Source: Corallochytrium limacisporum | Lineage: Eukaryota > Opisthokonta | Assembly: GCA_002811645.1 (NCBI GenBank) | Contig: PDIP01000067.1 | Location: forward strand, 93,681-136,624 | Length of the DNA: 42,944 nt | Direction of reading: 5' to 3' | Shown here: piece after piece, positions 37,196 through 42,944 of the stretch | Layout: each line of letters begins with the position of its first letter | Position numbering within the stretch: position 1 is the first letter of the stretch | Made by a program: the position numbers and the translations under genes | The notes under the pieces: model-generated | Databases searched by the model: none | What the model was told of the DNA's origin: nothing | Seen by the model: only the letters and a program-made list of their open reading frames with translations

Positions 37196-38341
37196 TCATG
37201 TCTTTGTCTTCTTTAATTTAGTCACAAACAGTCCACTGACTTCCTTGTGGGTCAAAGGGTTGAAACGCACGGTGCCCGGAATGCCGCCCGCGGCCATCGG
37301 CCCGCTCAGTTCCAAAGGAACTACGGTTACTTCAGCCCGTTTCTCTTGCAAAAATGCCTCGACCACTTCTTCATTCTGCGCTGTACTCAGACTGCATGTC
37401 GCGTACACGAGTTCTCCACCGGGCTTTAGGTTTTTCCACCCAGCTCTGAGGAGATCGGCTTGCAGAGACTGGATCCATTGCTGTCCCTTTTCATCAAGGT
37501 GTCCCGGCAAGGTTCCACGGTTGATGTTCTTGAGAATATGCCGTAGGCTTCCATCATGAGTGCACTCTGCATCCACAAGTACCCGATCATAGCACCCTTG
37601 CGTAACCTCTGTATTGACTTCGATCGGACCCTGGTTTCGCACAGATGAATATATCAGACCTTTTCGACGATTTCGCTGGCGAATTTGGCGCAGAGCCTTC
37701 TTCTTTAGGGGCAGGCGTTGGATTCCATTCACAGTCTCCCGCGGTGCTGGCCAATTAAATTTACGACCGTCCATGCATACAACTCTAACATTCTGCAGGC
37801 TGTACTTCTTTACCAGTGAAGCGCAAATATTGGCCCGCCTTTCGCTAATGTCGACCGCAGTGACCGATCCGGAAGATCCAATGAGCTCAGCGAGGAAGCA
37901 CATTTTACCCCCCGGCGCTGCGCATATATCTAAGACGTCGTTACCGGCTTCAACACCGAGTGCGCGCACACAATACCCAGAGCTGACATCCAAGCCATAC
38001 ACTTTTCCTTCTTTGTAGAGAGAGTTGCTGGCAAGCGATATTTCAGTTGTGTCACTCGTTGGATGCAATGAGTAGAAGCCACTGCACCAGTCAATAGCAC
38101 GGATATCAACTCCTTCAAAAGCAGCTGCTATCACATCTCTGTTAATGTCATTCCTGAGGTCTTCTTTAACACGAATGTATCTAATTTTTGTTTGGTTGTG
38201 GAGGGCAACCCAATAGGCTTCACTATCGATTGAGTTCGCCCTGCAGAAAGTAACTAGGCTTTCCTTGAGCTTCTCCGTTTCCGCCATGCCCAAAGTTCCA
38301 TGATACTCGGGACCGATATTCACTATGGTCAGCACCGTCAT
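37196..38341 (-). CDS. NOL1/NOP2/Sun-family RNA m5C methyltransferase
   Basis: A 381-aa SAM-dependent RNA (cytosine-5) methyltransferase. Motif I is DICAAPGGK (138-146), motif II VTAVDISERRA, motif IV VDAECTHDGS with Cys260, and motif VI ATCSLS with the nucleophile Cys316. Both catalytic cysteines are present. The motif IV reading is unusual: most members have DAPC, this one DAEC followed by THDGS, which I recall from a poorly characterised eukaryotic NSUN branch also found in plants. The target (tRNA or rRNA, nuclear or organellar) cannot be set from sequence. The basic insert at about 205-235 (KKKALRQIRQRNRRK) could bind RNA. The ATG at 38341 is the first in frame. Confidence 0.88.
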   Translation of the reverse strand: MTVLTIVNIGPEYHGTLGMAETEKLKESLVTFCRANSIDSEAYWVALHNQTKIRYIRVKEDLRNDINRDVIAAAFEGVDIRAIDWCSGFYSLHPTSDTTEISLASNSLYKEGKVYGLDVSSGYCVRALGVEAGNDVLDICAAPGGKMCFLAELIGSSGSVTAVDISERRANICASLVKKYSLQNVRVVCMDGRKFNWPAPRETVNGIQRLPLKKKALRQIRQRNRRKGLIYSSVRNQGPIEVNTEVTQGCYDRVLVDAECTHDGSLRHILKNINRGTLPGHLDEKGQQWIQSLQADLLRAGWKNLKPGGELVYATCSLSTAQNEEVVEAFLQEKRAEVTVVPLELSGPMAAGGIPGTVRFNPLTHKEVSGLFVTKLKKTKT

Positions 38342-39549
38342 GAAACCTTAGTGCGCGGTGGTGGGCTGACGTGGCATGCCGCCGGTACCGTCTTTCAAAT
38401 AGCTCTCGGGACTAATTGGCCCGCGGCAGTGCAGTTGGTTCAAGAAAGGGAGCCAGCGGGGCACCTGATGCCGGCCAGACTTGCCCAATCCCTGCCAAAA
38501 ATCTATGAAATTTGATTTGAATCTATTGATCAGAATTGCAAGATCCTTGGGAAGAGGGAGACTAGCGTACGCAGCCCCGTCCAAACCTCAACGGGAGTCC
38601 AATTTACAGGCATTTGCAACGGCGTAGCCGTAAGGCAGGCCAAACTCTTTCAAATTCGATGCCACCCGCTTCTGTCGCTTGGTGCGGGCAGAAATATTTC
38701 CTGTACTCCAGTCATAGTGAGACACCGAAGTAGGACCTTAAGGATTTGGACAAGGATGGATTTGAGTCCTGCCCATACCAGCGTGAGTATCGAGGCTCTC
38801 CATCTTCCTCTATATAGGACTTTCTTTGCGAGCATGCCATGATGATGGCTACAGAAGCGTGATCCGTAGCACAACAGCAAGCCGGAGAACCTGATTGTTC
38901 GGAGTAGTTGCACAGGGACACTTGAGTACTGTACTATGCGTTTGTGTGGGGACGATGGAAATGCAAGCAGAACTACGCGAAAAGAAATTCTTCTGTTGCT
39001 CGCAGATAATGAGTGCAACTGCAACGGAAACGCTGCAGCGCACTCTCCGTTAGACACCAATTCGTGGGCAGGCACTGCCAATCTCTACAAAAGCGACGGC
39101 TTAGACCCCGACTTATGGATCGAAAGGGGAAAATCGTAAAGCAAAGTTATCTTACAACACGAAGGGGAGGCTACCCACGTTTTCGTCCGCTTGCACGCCG
39201 GGGCGGTTGTGAATCTATGGGCATCCTGGAACTAGCGGTAGACTTGCCAGTCTGAGTTGTCGCCAGCATGCCCATACTCCCACCAGAGAGTGCGCCGCAA
39301 AGCTTTGATCGCTTTCCTGATAGTCTCGACAATTTCTATGGAACATATCAAACTGTCATAGTTGCGTGCCACGATTGAGCTAGGTCACGGCAAAAAACTT
39401 CTAACATGTATGCGGCATTGAGCAGTCTGCTATTCCATAGCAACGACTGGATATGTACAGCGTTGTCCCTGACCTCGCGAACTATACATGGACAGCAGGA
39501 GTCAGTCACATATAGTCTGACAGAGGGACTGTGAGATCCGGAGTAAACG

Positions 39550-39819
39550 ATGAGTGGTGAATGGCCCGAAAATTTTGCGAGGGAAATATCGGCGGCAATG
39601 AGGGCAACGAATGGGGAACGAGGTGGCCATATTCCGCGCCTTTGGTGGCCTAAACAACCGAAATCACAAGGGAAGGTGAGAAACGGTTTCGAAGAGTCAA
39701 TGACTGGGGCCTATATTTCGCAGGTAATCCCACAGTACTTCCATCCACGCATCCTATACCAACACTTTATTGGCATGATCATGGAGGCCCCAAACAGACT
39801 TTGCCAGGTGTGTCGTTAG
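39550..39819 (+). CDS. Hypothetical small ORF, 89 aa
   Basis: An ATG-started frame (MSGEWPENFAREISAAM at the start, ending RLCQVCR). It has a mixed composition that could be real, including a hydrophobic FHPRILYQHFIGMIME segment. No homology is recognised and there is no codon-bias support. The CAG-GTGTGT at the end resembles a 5' splice site, so it might be an exon of a longer gene. It may also be chance. Confidence 0.2.
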   Translation: MSGEWPENFAREISAAMRATNGERGGHIPRLWWPKQPKSQGKVRNGFEESMTGAYISQVIPQYFHPRILYQHFIGMIMEAPNRLCQVCR

Positions 39820-40235
39820 TGACCTAGAGTCAAATAGGAAAGGCCTTCATTTCATTTCTTCGCTGTCACTAGTTTGGCCCACAGGCGCAAGTAAGTTCTT
39901 TTGTCTTTTCATCCCATCGCTATTCTGTCTGTTACCTAGCATGGTCTTAACATGCACAACAGGGAGAAACAGGCAACAACCAAAATTTCCCTGTTCTTCC
40001 GAAGAACTCCGAAAACTAAAAATACCATGTCAATATGGTGATCATTCCTCATTTCTTTTGTGGGTTTGGGGATATTTCGGACCCCAGCCAGAGACACGCT
40101 GAGTGGTGCTGTCTTGTCTGTCAGAACTGCACCCGGCTGCATGAGAAAAAATTGCCAACCCAGACTCAGGGAAACACAACCCTCCATGACCCAATCCAAT
40201 AAGGCCTCTCAGTCTATGTTGAATGTATGGACATG

Positions 40236-40424
40236 TTAAAGCCTCGCGGAATCGTTGCCTGTGGCCCACGTAGTGCCCATGGCAAGAAATGCCTGTTCCC
40301 CTGTCAGAGTCGTACGTGACAGATTTTTGTTGTTTTCGTTTTTCTCCTCTATCTCCGTTTCAACCTCGCTCACTTCCCCACTCTCCAAGGAGCCCAGGTC
40401 ACTTTGGGTGTGATCTTGCTTCAA
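40236..40424 (-). CDS. Possible terminal exon, acidic peptide
   Basis: Sixty-two open codons on the minus strand, ending TAA. The first half is strongly acidic (LGSLESGEVSEVETEIEEK) and then Asn-rich. There is no ATG at its start. A TACTGAAC branch-like motif and an AG lie just upstream, so it may be a spliced last exon. No upstream exon could be assigned. Confidence 0.2.
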   Translation of the reverse strand: MKQDHTQSDLGSLESGEVSEVETEIEEKNENNKNLSRTTLTGEQAFLAMGTTWATGNDSARL

Positions 40425-41227
40425 TCAATCAATACGTTCAGTACTGAAACAGGTCACTTTTGGCAACAAGCAGGAACCAAACCGTTTGAAAGCGGAGTAC
40501 GGGTCAAAACGCAGAAGCTGAGGAAGAAGGAAGCGGAGCGCAGAGACAGAGTGGGTTATCTCGCGCTCCCTTTGACGGGGAATTTCCGACACAGGCCCTG
40601 GACGCATTGTTGAGACTATAGGGAAAGCTCTAGCTTTTCACTAATTATGTGGTACATTTATTATGAGAACCAAAGAATGGTGAGTAGTAGGGTGAAGAGG
40701 GACTCCCGTAGCGTAACATATTCCTATAGGAAGAGGTCCCATTCTCTCTTCGACCTTTCGAATCTTTTGCCAGACACGAAGGGAAGAAGGAAGTCGTTCA
40801 GAATTTTTAAACCTTTCTCGCTCACTTTTCTCCTTGAGGCCTTCTGATATCCTTCAGTTCCGCAGAGGACCTATAGATAGTCAATACATAATGTATTGGC
40901 AGGCGGCGGCCTTAGAGCAGGTAGGGGTGTGTGCCTGGAGTGTGTGCTGTGAGTGGTGAGGTTGCTGCTGGAGAATTGCCGTATTCCTTTGTGGTGGCGC
41001 AAGGGAGGCGCGCGGAAATGGGTCATTAAAAACTTTTCTTCACTATTAACTTTGTCAAGCATAGGATAACTAAAAAGTTTTGCGTTACAGGAATCTGTGA
41101 TCGGTGCTTACAAAGTTTGAGATCACTAGTCTAAGTAGCTATTTATGAAGATCACGCGAGTAGTCAGGTATGCTTATGCATGTCAAGCACGACATTACGG
41201 AACAGTTTTGCCTCAAACATAATCACC

Positions 41228-41792
41228 ATGCCCCCTAAGGTTGCTAAGCCCGCTTCTGCCAAGAAGCCCAAGAAGGTAAGTTTTTTTTTCCTGATCTATC
41301 ATAATTGTACTGTTTTGGACACTCGAACTAACTCTCATTCACTTCATTTTCCATTAAACTTAACAGGCCGCTTCTCACCCTCCCTATGCTGAGATGCTCG
41401 TGGAGGCCATCCAGACCCTGAAGACTGGTCGCACCGGCGTTTCTGCTGTCGCCATCAAGAAGTACGTCTTCGACAAGTACAAGCTGCCCGAGAGCCAGAA
41501 CACTCAGTTCAAGTTGGCTCTGAAGAAGGGTGTTGCCAGCGGTGTCCTTAAACAAAACAAGGGCACTGGCGCCTCCGGCTCTTTCTCCATCGCTAAACTG
41601 CCCAAGAAGAAGGCCGCTCCCAAGAAGAAGAAGGCTGCCCCCAAGAAGAAGGCCAAGAAGACCAAGAAGGCACCTGCCAAGCCCAAGGCCAAGAAGGTGA
41701 AGAAGACTTCTGCCAAGAAGGCTGCCCCCAAGAAGAAGGCCGCCCCCAAGAAGAAGTCCGCTCCCAAGAAGAAGGCTGCTCCTAAGAAGTAA
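41228..41792 (+). CDS. Linker histone H1
   Basis: Two exons, 41228-41275 and 41367-41792, join in phase 0 across a 91-base intron (GTAAGT...TTAACAG, with an ACTAAC branch-like motif near 41326) to give 157 aa. The protein has a short basic N-terminus, one winged-helix H15 domain (about 18-92: HPPYAEMLVEAIQTLKTG, the recognition helix VSAVAIKKYVFDKYKLPE, and the wing VASGVLKQNKGTGASGSFSI), then a C-terminal tail of repeated Lys-Ala-Pro (KKKAAPKKK) units for linker DNA. It binds the nucleosome dyad and compacts chromatin. Codon bias is extreme (AAG for nearly all Lys), as in a highly expressed gene. The domain is complete and the tail typical. Confidence 0.95.
41276..41366 (+). other. Intron of histone H1 gene
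   Basis: A 91-base GT-AG intron with a consensus GTAAGT donor and TTAACAG acceptor. It falls between codons 16 and 17, between the basic N-terminal leader and the winged-helix domain. It is T-rich after the donor. Confidence 0.9.
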
Positions 41793-41885
41793 GTGAATTT
41801 AACATGAAAACATGTCAATTTCTTAATTCTTAACATCCATAAAAAAATTCTTCTTAAAACCAATTGGTGAAAACCAAGAACCACC

Positions 41886-42131
41886 ATGTTAGTGACCATG
41901 CTTGTCGTTAGTTGCCTGCAGAAGAGTTCAGAGGCCCCCAACCGCGGCCCCGGCTCTATTGTTGTTTATGTCTTCAGCATCATTGTTGGCTTCTTGTGGG
42001 AAGGCGTTGCTACATATTTCCAATTCAAATTCAAAACAGTACAGTGGCATGATGAAGACAGCTATTGGCGCCCTTTAAAGCACAGAGATACCATGAAAAA
42101 TGACAAGATGGTGGAAATGCGTTTGTCATAA
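41886..42131 (+). CDS. Small single-pass membrane protein, unknown
   Basis: An 81-aa frame starting at an ATG in a CCACC context, only 93 bases after the H1 stop. It has an N-terminal hydrophobic stretch (MLVTMLVVSCL) and a second, clearer transmembrane segment (about 25-47: IVVYVFSIIVGFLWEGVATYF), followed by a charged tail with WHDEDSYW and a Lys/Arg/Met-rich end. No family is recognised. The short gap to H1 would leave little room for H1's 3' UTR and this gene's promoter, so a spliced or overlapping arrangement is possible: TTGCCTGCAG before codon 13 could be a splice acceptor. Confidence 0.4.
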   Translation: MLVTMLVVSCLQKSSEAPNRGPGSIVVYVFSIIVGFLWEGVATYFQFKFKTVQWHDEDSYWRPLKHRDTMKNDKMVEMRLS

Positions 42132-42944
42132 TCTTCGATCTAGAACATTTACTACTGAGGTGTTCCAATGTGCTTTAGACTTTGGCTTTTCTTCTCCTAA
42201 AATATTATTATTCTAACCTGAAAACGCTCCTGTAGCATTTTGAATTCCTTAGAAAGCATAAGAAATAATTATATTTTACAAATCTTAAGATCTCGGCCGC
42301 CAACAGCAAAATGATCCTGGGGATCAACGATTCCCATAGTAAAACTACCGATCCCGGAATCCTGCATGATCATGGCCATATTTTTTCTTATATGGTCAAT
42401 CTAACTAAAGAAACGGTTGAACAAATATTTTTTTCAAAACATACTTAAGTTTCATACTTGTATCTACAGTTATGTGTCATGTACGGCCAGTCTTATGTCA
42501 TCTATTTTAGACCTCGACGCCATTGTTCTAAGGTGATATTTCTCGATAGCATGCAACATAAGATCTTAACATGATATTACCGCCAAACCCAGCAAATCAA
42601 ATAAGTATATAGTATTGAATACTATGACGCCCTTGGATGTGTATATATACGATTACCCATATGTACATCATGATGATAACGGTACAATAGTTGATCTAGA
42701 CAGCCTCCAAAAGTGATCTATGTCACAATATCGCCTATAAACCGTAAAAAACTAATTACAGGTCACATCAAAGGGTATTATCTGAAAGATAGTAAAATTT
42801 CAATTTCAATGATGTCTATATCATGCTGGTATCATGCGAATAGGAGGCAATAGAGCCTCTTGAGTGCTACAGACTCCTGACTCTGCTCCTCCCTCGTCCG
42901 CTCCATCCGGCTCACCTCCCCTGAACCCCTTCTCACCCCTTTCC
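42132..42944. other. AT-rich, gene-free end of the window
   Basis: About 810 bases, visibly AT-richer than the rest, with many stops in all frames. A small hairpin (GAGGC-AATAGA-GCCTC) lies near 42842-42857, and the last ~60 bases are pyrimidine-rich. No gene or RNA was recognised. Confidence 0.6.

Larger units (their letters stand above)
38342..41227. other. Gene-poor region NSUN gene / histone H1
   Basis: About 2.9 kb without a recognisable gene. Several short frames could be fragments or exons: a 49-codon minus-strand frame 38588-38737 (YDWSTGNISARTKRQKR) without ATG, an ATG-started 89-codon plus-strand frame 39550-39819, and an acidic minus-strand frame 40236-40424. None gives a known family. 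No tRNA, snRNA or repeat was recognised. Confidence 0.5.

Noticed and set aside
32579-42131. Resemblance between the small peptides at 32.6 kb and 41.9 kb (both with VYVF and an acidic Tyr/Trp segment)
   Set aside because: Only a few residues match with different spacing; most likely coincidence.
1-42944. tRNA, rRNA, snRNA genes and CRISPR arrays
   Set aside because: I looked by eye for B-box-like motifs, 5S and U6 signatures and regular spacer arrays and found none. A covariance-model search could still find divergent small RNAs.
1-42944. Telomere-type repeats around the G tracts
   Set aside because: The G tracts are plain mononucleotide runs. No tandem TTAGGG-like unit is present.

Overview
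The window is a piece of an intron-poor nuclear genome from a unicellular eukaryote, most likely an opisthokont relative (early-branching fungus or unicellular holozoan). The evidence for eukaryote is direct: ribosomal protein eL21, histone H1, ARP2, RAD18, MCM8, an APC/C subunit, GT-AG introns with CTAAC-type branch points, and use of all three standard stop codons. The opisthokont suggestion is inference. It rests on a free-standing fungal/animal-type OMP decarboxylase (not fused to OPRT), animal-like ARP2 and MCM8 sequences, and a TSP1-repeat surface protein. A TEDC2-like protein and a PACRG-like protein suggest that the organism builds triplet centrioles and a flagellum at some life stage. 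Most genes are single uninterrupted frames (up to 1000 codons). Only histone H1 (1 intron), the 583-aa coiled-coil gene (2 introns) and one tentative small gene (1 intron) show splicing.

Layout. 0.4-12.9 kb is compact and genic: mitochondrial Rieske/FAD reductase (AIFM3-like, +), APC5 (-), MCM8 (+), TEDC2-like (-), bZIP factor with AT-hook (-). 13.0-18.2 kb is a gene-poor, broken stretch. It holds long poly-G/poly-C runs, a 77-base assembly gap inside a G tract, an exact 88-bp copy of the sequence that opens the window, and a frame-broken relic on the minus strand resembling the aerolysin/ETX-MTX2 pore-forming fold. 18.2-38.3 kb is genic again: a 1000-aa TSP1 surface protein, RRP8, ARP2, a stand-alone OvoA-C-terminus-type methyltransferase, RAD18, eL21, a coiled-coil protein, URA3, a myosin essential-light-chain-like protein, a degenerate RAD51 paralogue, CENP-X/MHF2, PACRG-like and an NSUN-family RNA methyltransferase. 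38.3-41.2 kb has no gene I can identify. 41.2-42.1 kb carries histone H1 and a small membrane protein, and the last 0.8 kb is AT-rich and empty.

How the genes relate. Genes lie on both strands in convergent or divergent pairs with 90-600 bp spacers, as in other compact protist and fungal genomes, and there are no operons. Several products act in genome maintenance (MCM8, RAD18, CENP-X/MHF2, RAD51 paralogue, APC5), two in ribosome or RNA biology besides eL21 (RRP8, NSUN), two in actin/myosin function (ARP2, light chain) and two in the centriole/flagellum. This looks like ordinary gene order rather than a functional island. The features most worth a second look are the decayed pore-forming relic and its G-rich surroundings, the TSP1 protein with a PDZ-type tail, the bZIP factor lacking the usual DNA-contacting Asn, and the RAD51 paralogue with both Walker motifs altered.
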